From: Zea mays
Lineage: Eukaryota > Streptophyta > Magnoliopsida > Poales > Poaceae
Assembly (NCBI RefSeq): GCF_902167145.1
Contig: NC_050098.1
Coordinates: forward strand, 117,156,207-117,220,206
Reading direction: 5' to 3'
DNA length: 64,000 nt
The notes under the pieces were generated by a model. The model did no database searches. It saw only the letters and a list, made by a program, of their open reading frames with translations, and was not told the origin of the DNA. A program made the translations under genes and the position numbers. This document shows, piece by piece, positions 24,230 through 36,829 of this stretch. Position 1 is the stretch's first letter; the number at the start of each line of letters is the position of its first letter.

Positions 24230-26000
24230 CCCTGAGCTCTATTTAGCTACAAGAAGGCCCAGCTAAATCTGAACGCACGTGGACTGACAGCCGACCGGAC
24301 TTTTCACATTCCATATATAATAATGTGCAGCCGTCATTAGCTCCTCTTTCTTCTCCCGGTCTCAGTTTCCATAACCGCCTACACCACCGCAAAACCCCAA
24401 CCCTCTCCGCGTGACTCCGAGACTCTCCGCCGACTCCGCCCTCCCCGACGACTCCTCTCCATCCGCCGCTCGCTGTCGATCCAGTCGCAATCGGCACTAG
24501 AGCGGCGCCCCCTTGTTGACCCCAATCTGCGCTCCACTATCATCGCTGCTGCAACAGGAGACATGACTCCAGACCGGAGAAAACCCCAGTTTCTCCGCCG
24601 ACGCGACTACTTCCCCATTCTCCGCCATCGTTCCACATTTCTGAGGCAGAAGCCTAGTCCAACCCGCCGTCAACGGGTGTCGCTCCAGCTCCAGTCCGAC
24701 GGTAGCCCTCCCCCAACCATCTATGGTGGTTTCATCATCGACGTCCGCCAACCAAGCTCCTCGAGGTTCTTCCGAACCCTAGCGAGCCGTATTACCCGGG
24801 ATCGTCGTCGACCGTGAACCAAGGTAGCAAACCCTAAAAAGGTAAATCGATCACCTCATGTACACATGTGCTGTTTTTTTGTTCATACTGCATTCTAAGG
24901 ATTACGGCCATTTACAAATATTTACGCAGTTGCATTAATACATTTACGCACATTTACATAGATGGTTATGCAAATTAGAATATATTTTTATGCATCTCAG
25001 TTATAGTTTTTTACATAGATGATGTTCGAGTGGTAAAGGAGCAGTCAAGTAGTTGTTTTTGGTAGAGTATATGATTTATTCAAAATTTCATATATGCTTA
25101 GTGACTGCATACATTTATTTATTCCATTAGTTTATAGTTAATACATTATTGTTTACAGCAAGTTTTGTTTTAATCAAAACATATTCATATTTTTATGATT
25201 ATAAAACAAGACATTATTTATTCCATTAGTTTATAGTTAATACATTATTGTTTACAACAAGTTTTGTTTTATTCAAATATATTCAGATTTTTATGATTAT
25301 AAAACATGATAGAACATGTATGCAAGTGTTTTTTGTAAAGGAGAAGTCAATTAGTTGTTTTTGGTAGAGTATATGATTTATTCAAAATTTCATATATGTT
25401 TAGTGATATGCATTCATTTATTTATTCTAGTAGTTTATAGTTAATACATTACTGTTTACAACAAGTTTTGTTTTATTGAAACATATTCAGATTTTTATGA
25501 TTATAAAACAGTTTTGTTTTATTCAAGCATATTCAGATTTTTATGATTATAAAACAGGACATAACATGTATGCAAGTGTTTTTGGTAAAGGAGCAGTCAA
25601 TTAGTTGTTTTTGGTAGAGTATATGATTTATTCAAAATTGCATATATGTTTAGTGATATGCATACATTTATTTATTCCAGTAGTTTATAGTTAATACATT
25701 ACTGTTTACAACAAGTTTTGTTTTATTGAAACATATTCAGATTTTTATGATTATAAAACAGGACATAATATGTATGCAAGTGTAACTAGATGAAATGTTT
25801 AATGAGGTTTATTACCACTATTATATGTATCATGCAAAAATTCCAGATTGCTTTATGCTTGCTATTGAAAACAATTAGGTTAATTTAAGAATGCATGAAC
25901 TGAATTGATTCAATCATACCACACAATCAATACATCTGCATATCCAACAAATTAATGTTTATAGTTTTGTGTATTATGCATGCAGTTTTGACTAAAAAAC
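24229..26000 (+). other. leader and 5' region of the Ulp1-type gene
   Basis: The first 600 bp are C-rich and resemble a plant 5' leader, with CCGAACCCTAGCGAGCCG near 24773 and a likely donor GTAAAT after AAACCCTAAAAAG near 24840. The rest is AT-rich intron-like DNA with tandem repeats, up to the ATG at 26001. A short frame at 24563-24817 has no recognised content. Confidence 0.45.
25030..25790. repeat. AT-rich tandem repeats upstream of the Ulp1-type gene
   Basis: Three to four long units, period roughly 180-240 bp, each with TAGTTGTTTTTGGTAGAG, GTTTATAGTTAATACATTA and CAGATTTTTATGATTATAAA. The copies are very similar, so the array is young or has been homogenised. Confidence 0.85.
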
Positions 26001-29000
26001 ATGAAGCACGTGGAACGTCCTTCGAATAATCCCAAACGTATAACAATTCAATCAAGCCAGGAGTGTTTCAGCGTTGACATTCCGTGCGCAGAACAGTCAA
26101 ATCCAAGTCAAATTGTGGGAAATCCTCCAAATGTTGACAGTCAAACTTTGATCAATGAAACAGTAGAGCTGGATTCTGATGACGATGACTTTATGTCAGC
26201 TTTTAAGAAGCGTAATGTTTCTGGAAGCCATACAAGAGTTCTCAGAAAAGTTGTGACAAAGAGGATAAAAGCGGAGGATCTTCCCCGACAGGTTAGTTTT
26301 ATGCATACTCAACAAACAATATCCTATTCGTAAGATTCTGAATATATTTTTTGATAATAACACAATTGTTTTTGGCTCTATATTTTATAACAGAGGCTCA
26401 ATGTCAGGTGCAACCCACAGGATGTAATTGCAAGCATTCACATATTGAATGATAGACAACGTCAGGCCATAAGACGTAAAGGGTTCTCTAACATTCTTGA
26501 TATGACAGTAGATGCGCTGTGTAGTAGATCCCACATTCGCTGGTTGATGGATAAGCTTGACCACAAGGACATGACAATTCGTCCTGGTCCAGGAAAGGAA
26601 TTAAAAATCACAAAGGACACTGTGCATCTTATCCTTGGTGTACCAAATCATGGCGGTGGAAAACCATTAGCGATTGATGAAGCAGTTGCAACAAGTAACT
26701 TGAGGCCAGAGCTTGGTTTGGCTAAAGACGAGTTCAATGTGACATTGCTACATGATCGTTTAAAGAAAGGGGTGGATGATGACCTTACCATCAGATGTTT
26801 CTTCCTTATCTTATTCAACCGTCTGTTGTTTCCAACTGCTAGTTGTGGCATAACAAACCATGAAGTGCTTCTGACAGAAGAAATGCACCGTTTCCACGAG
26901 ACCGATTGGTGGCAGCGTATATTTAATGACCTTTGTGAAGCGGCGAAGAAGTGGCATAACCGAAGCACCACAAACGTCTCCACGATGATATACGAATGCT
27001 CAATTGTTGTCCTTGTAAGTATAGAGTTTGTCTTATGTACATATATTGCAATTTTTTTGCTCATTGTTTTTTGTGGGGCATGATATATCATATTTTATGA
27101 TGTTTGTTATGTTTACTTACACAACCCTCGCACATTGAAATTTTTTCTGTAGTTGTATTACCTGGATCACCTGCATGCAGCCGCTGCCCCTCAAAATAAA
27201 CATGGTACATCTCGCATAAAATTCTTTGATAAGAATATCATAAAAGCATTGACTAAAGCTGACAAGAGGAAGGCACGCCATGGGGCCGAACCTTTCGGAT
27301 ATTGTGAAGTAAGTTATTCATATTTAAACAAGTGTATTTTATGACAAATTTTATGTCAAATATATGTGCTTAGTTTTGAGTACCATTGTTTGCAATACAA
27401 ACTCATGGTCTAGTTCAACTTTCAGTTACATTTTTTTAGTTTCGAAGCTCGACCGAGACATGCTATTCAGTTGTACCTCAGCTCGATCGCCAATCCAAGG
27501 CAAGTTTTTGCTGTATTATATACATCTTTTTTAAGATTTATGAAACAAATGGATTAGGAGTGTGGTGATGGATTCTTACTATTTTTTCTGAATAACCAGC
27601 CGAAGTGCAGGACCAACATTTTTGATGCACCGCGCCCCGTCCCTACTCCTCGGCCCACCATTAACATCCAACTTCCATCGATCAAGGATATGATGTCAAG
27701 TAAGATCAACCAGCTCCCACCCTGTCAGCATACTAAATTCACAGAGAAACTTGCTGGATATGACTTGGAGGTTGACAAGGCATGCTTAGCCATAAAAGAC
27801 AGCCTTAACAAAATTGTTGAGAAGCAATATGATATAGCAGACAACTTTATAGAGCTGATCGACGAGGTACTACGTGCTGAGTCTAATAATTTAGGAAATG
27901 AGACAGATGAGCCACATCAATCGCGAAATTCGGATGATTCAGTAGGTCAGTCATATAATTATCACTTTTTTCATACATTCAGAACATTACACAGACTACA
28001 TGTGCATATGGTTTTTTTATATGCACAGTAAATAGAATTAACAATTACTACTTTTCTGGTTTATTTAAATCAATGCATCTTGCTTATATGTAGTAAAGTA
28101 TAATGGATATGATAATGCCATTATGCACAAGTACAGACAGGTTGTTATTTTTAGTATATGCAGCAACATTTACTCTATAATGCAAGTTTTGACATACATT
28201 ATTTATAATATATTTTTGTATAAGGACACACTGTCCATGCCACCCAACCCACACCGGATCTGTCATCCCAAGCATCGCAGCTTGAGACCTAGCTGGGTGG
28301 TACCCAGGTTGAGGAAATTCATGAAAGACAACAGCATATTCGGAGAGTATTGGAGACTTGCCCTGACGAAGCGGACGTTGATACAGGACATCGGGTAATA
28401 TATACATTCCCATGAGATTTTTACGCATCATACGTACATTGTTTGCATATTTCTCTTTTAGCTGGACACGAACCACAATATTTGTCAACAGGATTTCTGC
28501 TTTGATGTTCGAAACAACATGTTGAGGAACACAAATACCACACCTCAACCCACATCAGCTTGCACCTTTACGAGATCAAATATGTCGACCCGTTTGCCGA
28601 TATTTGACGTGACACCGCAAAAAAATGTTTGTTTAGCAGTCTCTGTCTCATGTTATACTTCCATTTTACAATTACATTAGTACAATAAATATTACATAAT
28701 CTACTAAGCATATACCTTTGAGTAGAGAGGTGAAATGGCAACAGATGACATGGAACACAATGACAGTGGACCAGTCTTTGATCAGACCCCAACTCCTCAT
28801 GTCAGTATAATAACATACATCTTCGATAATGCACTTTATGCCATTAAACAAATTATTCTAATGTTCAAACACTTATTACTAGGTTGCATCTCAGGATGAT
28901 ACACTCAAAAGGGACAACACTTTCTGGAACTGCTCCACTCCTTACAGAGCTTGACTGCGTTCGTTCTCTGTGGGATCTACTCTGTTCCAAGGACATTGAC

Positions 29001-30192
29001 CAAAGCAGGTACATGTTACACAAATTATGAAGACCATATTTATTAGTTTGTTTGACATATGTAATATGAATATATAACGATATTCTTCATACAGGGTTGT
29101 CATAGATTACGGTGAATACAATAGAAACTGTCTCGATATTTATGAATCTTTCTCAGAGGGGAAGTGTCTTGAGAACGTGTTCATGCAGTGTTTCATTGAG
29201 TGTGTTCGCGATGATTTCAAAAATCATCGTCGAACTATGTCTTCTAACAGATTAATACTTGATGTCAATGTTGGGGTATGTTCTTCTTCACAATTATTGT
29301 AATTATTCACTGAATATACTGACACACTCTCTATATTGTTTCTAGGCTCTGCTAAATTTTGAAGAGCAGGAACGTCATAGTAAGAACCCTCAGTCGTTTG
29401 ACCAAAATGTGTTACATAATTGCTTACATAACACACTGACTTCGTTGGTAAATCTGGATAAATGCAAATTGGTATGCCTCAGTATTCTTTTTTCACAGAT
29501 TCATTAGTATCTTTCCTTTGCAAACACATATTCTTATTAACTATACTTTTTACTCATCATGGCAGTGTAACAGCAACATGTAACTTATTTACATTTTTTC
29601 ATCAACAGATATTGGTACCTATGCTTAGTAGGGGACATTGGTCACTGTATGTAATCAACCTACAGAATTGGTGTATACACATTTTAGATTCGAATCCGTA
29701 TGGTATAGAACTCTGTGGCACTACATGGAAGGACTACCATTATGACCCAATCTATTTAGGTGGAAGGAAATTCCCATGGGCTAGGGTTATAATGAGTAAG
29801 TTGAGCAAAGCTTTACAACATGTTTGCCCCAATGCATCCTTCCCCAAATTTGGTAACTTTCCAATGGATATGCCACCAAATTGTCCAACAATGAGAACAG
29901 GGTCAAACGACTGTGGCTTTTATGTAATGAGTTACATGAAGTATTATGATCACAATGCAGGTGCTATCACTTCTTACACTCAACCAGTAAGTGACTATGC
30001 TAATGATTTATTTTCATGTTGCCATCGTTGTACATGTTAGCTATATACGTGTATAATTAATGCTATGCTTTTATTGCAGGACAATTCTCGAGACCTACGT
30101 GCTCATGCACTATATTATCTCACATTTCATCGCATGAACAAGGCGCTGCCGCTTCCAATAGAGATCCAGAGATTTATGTTTGCGCGCAAGTA
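26001..30192 (+). CDS. Ulp1/C48-type cysteine protease-like protein of a MULE
   Basis: Exons I can place with matching phase are 26001-26291, 26394-27014, 27153-27308, 27440-27499 (GC-AG donor), 27600 to about 27945, then smaller exons between 28225 and 29470 that I could not fix, 29609-29986 and 30080-30192 (stop TAG). The N-terminal half carries a conserved plant-transposon region (FSNILDMTVDALCSRSHIRW, LKITKDTVHLILGVPNHGGG). The C-terminal exon has the Ulp1 core: GHWSLYVIN (His codon 29636), ILDSNP (Asp 29687), GSNDCGFYVMSYM (Cys 29912). The residue six before the Cys, usually the oxyanion-hole Gln, is Arg. Family members cleave SUMO or similar isopeptides; here activity is doubtful and its job for the element is unknown. 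Confidence 0.75.
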
Positions 30193-30838
30193 GTTAACTA
30201 TGTGTCAGAACTAGGTCATGGAGCGGGCCATGTATCGTACTGTGGTATTTTGTTCAAGCATCTTAGTTAACAATGTTAGGAAGCTTCCTTACATGGGATG
30301 TTTAGAACAATTGTTATGCTACTTTGTCTTAGGATGTTATGCAAATACTTTTGTGAACATCAGTTGGTCGGATACTTTTGGTTAGGCTACGATGATGCTT
30401 TTCTGTTTGTGAACATCAGATGTTCCGATACTTTAGTGGGCTTAAATATGATCTTTTAGATGTTATGACGTTCTTCTTTTGTTAATTTGCATACATGATT
30501 TATGCATACCACATTTCTTATTATTATGACCAATTCATTTAATGTTATACTTTTGGTTAATCTATCTATATACTTATTGGTATGCCGACCATTTTCACAC
30601 TATCTGTTATTTGTTATTCATGATGCATATTGCTTATTCATCACATTTCTGGTCATATAGTTTATCCATTATACAATTATCATATCAGGTTGTATACGAT
30701 GTTTTATTAGTACCAAATATGCAACATTAGTACATAATATACGCTACATTTTATAGACTTCAACAATCAACTGTATATAAATCATTTGTGACACATGCAA
30801 CGTTTATTGAAAAAAATGTTCGTATCACATACAACATA
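30193..30838. other. AT-rich spacer between convergent MULE genes
   Basis: About 650 bp of AT-rich DNA shared by the 3' ends of the Ulp1-type gene (+) and the transposase gene (-). No coding region is supported. It presumably holds the 3' UTRs and terminators of both genes. Confidence 0.5.
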
Positions 30839-33800
30839 CTAATCACTGGGTGACTCACCGTTGTCGATATCAATTGCGTGTTTTTTTGATGTTGTTGTCT
30901 CATTCCAATGAGGAGCGTTACTTCCAACCTTGTTCCTAGATCCAGGAGGTCGTCCTCTCTTACGTCCAGCAAGGCTAGCCAACCTTACTCTATTCTCCTC
31001 CAATGACAAACATGTCCTACTGTTGTGACCATCGGCAATACCACACTTCTGGCATTTCCTGTTCATTTTCTTTGTACCTTTTGTGCCCAATGTAATAACC
31101 TTTTGTTCACTCCCCTTGATTGTTCTTCCCTTGGGTTTTGAGTTATTTGGTCTTGCCAAGCTTATCCCATCGACTGCAAAATCCAGTTTCTGCAATTCAA
31201 AAGTATAGTTTTTTCAGCACATAATATTTTGCAGTCCCACATTCACTCTAATACCATTATTACCTTTATGGCATGATCATTTTATTCATGGCCACCACTC
31301 TCATTCATATCCGTGTGATCCTGCAAATTAACCTGTACCCGCCAACACATTTTAAGCTCAAACATAAGCCAATAACACAAACCAATAAATCATTTGTATG
31401 TACAACCACAAATCAATATAGTTGTTAAAGTTATTACCTCATCAAAGGAACGTACGGTATAGGGATTTGAACATTGTCCACACCCCCTTCAAGTATATTA
31501 GATACTTCTTGAATTTCCTGAAAAATTGGTTCAAAGCTCATTATACATCAGTTACAATTCAACATACACAACAATATAATCAATATGCATCATATTTTAC
31601 TGTCAATACGTTGCCATTCCTTTCACCCAATTCACCATCTCTTTCAATGTCTCTATTGTCTTCATCATCGTCCTGATATTTTATTGTTTTATACGTCATC
31701 AATGTATTAGGATGAATACTATGTTAACAATATTGATAGTAAAACATCACATACCTGTATACCATCTCCCCCACTAGTTCCACAAGTAGGGGTGACAATG
31801 GGCTGTAAATTTTGCACTATAATATTTAAGGATCAAGTCGGATTAAGATCGGGCTTTATTTCTAGTCATTTTTGAACTATAATTTATTTAGGGCCTTGAC
31901 ATTTTGTGAAGAACCATATGGATCACAATCCATTACCACCCTTATCCACAAGTCTCCTCAACTCCTATATCTGTCTCCAAACGCGAAAGTACCTCGAGAA
32001 GCTCATCCATTACTGCTAGGGCTCTATCATTACCTGCCTTTGATAAACTAGCATGATGCACTACTTTCATTGCTTTTTTTAGCAACATCTTCTGTCTATA
32101 TGATTTTGTTTCTCCATCCTTTCCCTTCAAATTCCTATCATCTCTTGAAAACAGAACATCTTGCCTTGCTGAGTAGGTGTATCGTTGTAAAATGTATTCC
32201 TTAGGTATCCGTTTGATCTAAAGATGCATAAACGTGCGTAATACATGTACACAGAATAGTCCTATAAAAACAATAACGATCATAAGAATTTTTATATATG
32301 TTTTTCATATAAATGTATATAATTACTATTTCGTACTCCATACCTGTATGTTCCCAATGTTTGCATTCACACGTATACTTTACAGATTCTTCATCAGCTG
32401 TCACTTTGAATTGGTGTTGTCCCCACACATTTTCTTCGATCTTGTAGTATGTTGCACTACCCAATCATTTGCACCCCCTTCTTGATCATGCATTATATTG
32501 AACGCAATTGCATATTTCAAATACTCCTAGAATTTATTCATCACAACCCTTGTGTATGCTCTTGCAACCCTTATCTCAAAGATATATAGCGTGTTTGTTT
32601 CCTTTTGACCCTGTGTCGTATATAATTCAGATTAGATGACACTTATATTAAAATATAAATATACTTCATAACATTTTGTACTCACCATGCTTCCCACTGC
32701 TTCTTTTGACTCTTTCATCTTCCTACTGTGTAGAAGCTTCATCATTTGCTTGGCAAATTGATGTAGCGGTGTGTTTGCATCGACATGTGCACTTTTCACA
32801 AGATTGTTCATGCTTTCGCTACGCTGTGTAGACAACATTAGCCCACAATAATCATTTTTGAAAAAGGCAGACACCCAATCCTTACGTATTCCATACATCT
32901 TGTTGAGAGTAATGTTATCGTGCAGATGGAAATCTTCAAGTAGCATTGACCATGCAGTCTCGAACTCCAACTCAGTCAAAGGATGATGTATTATAGATTG
33001 GAACCTTGTCTTAAAGTCTATTTCCTCAATCCTTGCATACAACTCGTTTAGAAAAGGCATATACCTATTTTGCACATGCCATAGACACAACCGATGTATT
33101 GTGTGTGGGAAAACCCTCTCGAGTGCTACTGGCATTGCAGGAACTTGATCTGCATTCATAGATGTCAAAAGTGTATGAACCTTATTCCATGTTATAAAGA
33201 AAATAAAATCAAATTTAAAACATATTTTATGTATATACATTTCCTGCATTATTATCAGTCGTACCTGTCAGCATCACTCGTGGCCCTTCGGTTCCCATGC
33301 ATGTTTTGAAGGCATTGAATACCCATTCAAATGTATCAACAGTTTCATCCCCCAATAATGCGAAGGCAAATATGGTGCACTGGAGGTGGTGGTTTGAACC
33401 AACAAACATACCTAGTGGTTTTTCATACAAATTAGTCTTATGTGTTGTGTCAAATGTGTCTGCATCACCAAAATCCATGTAGTCCCCTTGCTGGCTTGCA
33501 TGTGACCAAAATATGCTCAAAATCTTCCCATCTTTATCCAATAGGAAGTTAGAGAAAAATTGTGGATTATCCTTTTTGCATAATGCAAAAAAGATAGTAG
33601 CTTAGCCACATCATTTGTATTTCTCTCTCGTTGCTTTGCCTTTTTCCTGTAATTATTGTCAATATTTAGCATTGGGTGAAATCAACATATATGCAAATTT
33701 CAATTCTGAATTAGAATCTAAAAATATTATAAACTTACCTGTTATACATGTCCTATGCTGTTACAGGCATGCTCTCAAGACCACCGTGCATTTCTGAAAC

Positions 33801-34658
33801 ATAATCCATAATACAATGTTGCGGGATTCAACTCTCCTGCATTGAACTTATGAACTCCATGTATTCAGGATCATGCGTCTTGTTGCATTGTAATTGATTC
33901 TTTTCTGTATCCTTCTTAAAAAATTCATGATTATGATCCAAGTGCAACAGATCAATACACACTGATATAACTATCTCTTTGGCATCATCATAATTTTTTG
34001 AACTTTCATACCGGTCTTGCATTGCGTCCGCTTTGAGCTGGTATTACGTACCTTTGGGTTTGATATTTCCCTTACCACACTCTTTCCTTCCACCGAGCAA
34101 TTTAACCACTTATAATTTTTCCGTTCCCTATACTTTTCAATGGGAAGCCAACTTCATATGCATACCTACTATAAAATTGATATGCTTCATCCACACCACT
34201 GAATGTCATACCAACTTTAGGTACCAACCTGGGATCAATTGTAACTTCCTGTGCAAATAAATAAAATATATATGTATGTACAAATAACAATAACATGTAC
34301 GCTGTATGGTTTCCGACCTAATTTTCCATCGTATGCACAATATAACATGTCATACCATCTAGCTGCATAATATTACCCTCGATTCAATTTTTCTATCATA
34401 TGCAATCTAATATACACTAATGAAAATCCAAAACAGTTATAAAGTACTTACGTGTCTCTGCAGAATCACTAGTGTGTCCTGTTCATGCTCACCAATAGTT
34501 TGCATAGTACTCAGCTGGTGTCCTCCTTGATTTATGGCCATCCTCGACGCTTCTGATGTGTTGTGATCATCAACCCCCGGCACCCTCAATGCTGCTGGTG
34601 GAGTAATTGCCCCTCCGGTAGTTTCTGTTTGCCCATGTGCATCTGCATCCGAGCCAAA

Positions 34659-35963
34659 TGAAAGTCGCCTAGAGGGGGGGGGGGGTGAATAGGGCGAAAC
34701 TGAAATTTACAAAGTTAATCACAACTACAAGCCGGGTTAGCGTTAGAAATATAATCGAGTCCGCGAGAGAGGGTGCAAAACAAATCGCAAGTGAATAAAG
34801 AGTGTGACACGCGGATTTGTTTTACCGAGGTTCGGTTCTCGCAAACCTACTCCCCGTTGAGGAGGCCACAAAGGCCGGGTCTTTTTCAACCCCTTCCCTC
34901 TCTCAAACGGTCCCTCGGACCGAGTGAGCTTTCTCTTCTCAAATCAACCGGGAACAAAACTTCCCCGCAAGGACCACCACACAATTGGTGTCTCTTGCCT
35001 TGGTTACAATTGAGTATTGATCACAAGAAAGAATGAGAAAGAAGAAAGCGATCCAAGCGCAAGAGCTCAAAAGAACATGACAAATCACTCTCACTTAACA
35101 CTAAAGCTTTTGTGGAGTTGGGAGAGGATTTGATCACTTGGGTGTGTCTTGTATTGAATGCCTAGCTCTTGTAAGTGGTTGGAAGTTGGAAAACTTGGAT
35201 CACTTGAATGTGGGGTGGATGGGGGTATTTATAACCCCAACCACCAAACTAGCCGTTTGGTGGAGGCTGTCTGTCGCATGGTGCACCGGACAGTCCGGTG
35301 CGCCAGCCACGTCACGAGGCCGTTGGGTTCCGACCGTTGGAGCTCTGACTGCTGGGCCCGCCTGGATGTCCGGTGGCACACCGGACATGTACTGTAGAGT
35401 GTCCGGTGCGCCACTTCGCGCGTGCCTGACTTCTGCGCGCTCTGGCGCGCATTAAATGCTTTTGCAGGTGATCGTTGGCGCGAAATAGTCGTTGCCCCGC
35501 TGGCTCACCGGACAGTCCGGTGTACATCGGACATGTCCGGTGAATTATAGCGGAGCGGATTCCCGAAGCTGGAGAGTTCAGAGTTGCTTCATTCCTGGAG
35601 CACCGGACACTGTCCGGTGTACACCGGACAGTCCGGTGAATTATAGCGGAGCGGCTCTGAGTTTTTCCGAAGGTGAAGAGTTTGTCTTGAAGTCTCCTGG
35701 TGCACCGGACACTGTCCGGTGGTGCACCGGACACTGTCCAGTGGCACACCGGACAGTCCGGTGTGCCAGACCAGGGCTGCCTTCGGTTATCCCTTGCTCT
35801 CTTTGTTGAACCCAATTCTTGGTCTTTTTATTGGCTAAGTGTGAACCTTTGGCACCTGTATAACTTATACACTAGAGCAAAACTAGTTAGTCCAATTATT
35901 TGTGTTGGGCAATTCAACCACCAAAATCAATTAGGAACTAGGTGTAAGCCTAATTCCCTTTCA
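34659..35963 (-). repeat. 3' LTR of the SIRE element (left copy)
   Basis: 1305 bp, matching 55035-56337. It contains a cluster of CCGGACAGTCCGG palindromes (35280-35762) and TATAAATA on the minus strand at 35226-35233. Confidence 0.96.
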
Positions 35964-35978
35964 ATCTCCCCCTTTTTG
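35964..35978 (-). other. polypurine tract of the SIRE element
   Basis: On the minus strand AAAAAGGGGGAGAT lies directly against the 3' LTR, where plus-strand DNA priming starts during reverse transcription. Confidence 0.85.
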
Positions 35979-36829
35979 GTGATTGATGCCAACACAAACC
36001 AAAGCAAATGTGGAAGTGCATAATTGAACTAGCTTGCATAATGTAAGTGCAAAGGTTGTTTGGAATTGAGCCAATATAAATACTTATAAGATACGCATGG
36101 ATTGTTTTCTTCATTTTTAACATTTTGGACCACGCTTGCACCACATGTTTTGTTTTTGCAAATTCTTTTGTAAATTCTTTTCAAAGTCCTTTTGCAAATA
36201 GTCAAAGGTAAATGAATAAGATTTTTGCGAAGCATTTTCAAGATTTGAAATTTTCTCCCCCTGTTTCAAATGCTTTTCCTTTGACATAAACAAAACTCCC
36301 CTTGATAAATTCTCCTCTTAGTGTTCAAGAGGGTTTTAAGATATTGATTTTGAAAATACTGCTCTCTCCCCTTTTGAACATAAGGAGATACCAATTGAAA
36401 ATCATATCATTTGAAATTTACCAATTGAAAAACTCCTTTTTAAAATTAGTAGTTTGGTGGTGCGATCCTTTTGCTTTGGGCTAATACTTTCTCCCTCTTT
36501 GGCATGAATCACCAAAAACGGATATTTTGAGTGAAATATAAGCCCTTTCCTAACTACTTTCTACCCTTTGGCAAATAAGATATGAGTGAAGATTATACCA
36601 AAGCCGAAGTCCTTTTGCTTTGGACTGATGCTCTCTCCCCCAAAGATGGAGAGTGGCTCGGAGCGACGACGAAGGATGAGTTACGGAGTGGAAGCCTTTG
36701 TCTTCGCCGAAGACTCCAATTCCCTTTCAATACACCTATGACTTGGTTTGAAATTGACTTGAAAACACATTAGTCATAGCATATGAAAGAGACATGATCA
36801 AAGGTATATGAATGAGCTATGTGTGCAAT
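35964..36829. other. non-coding SIRE segment between pol and the 3' LTR
   Basis: About 870 bp with no supported coding region on either strand. SIRE relatives with an env-like gene carry it at this place; here I see none. Confidence 0.6.

Noticed and set aside
24563..24817. Short Arg/Pro-rich frame in the MULE leader
   Set aside because: Sits in a leader-like region upstream of a likely intron, has no homology I recognise and overlaps frames on the other strand.
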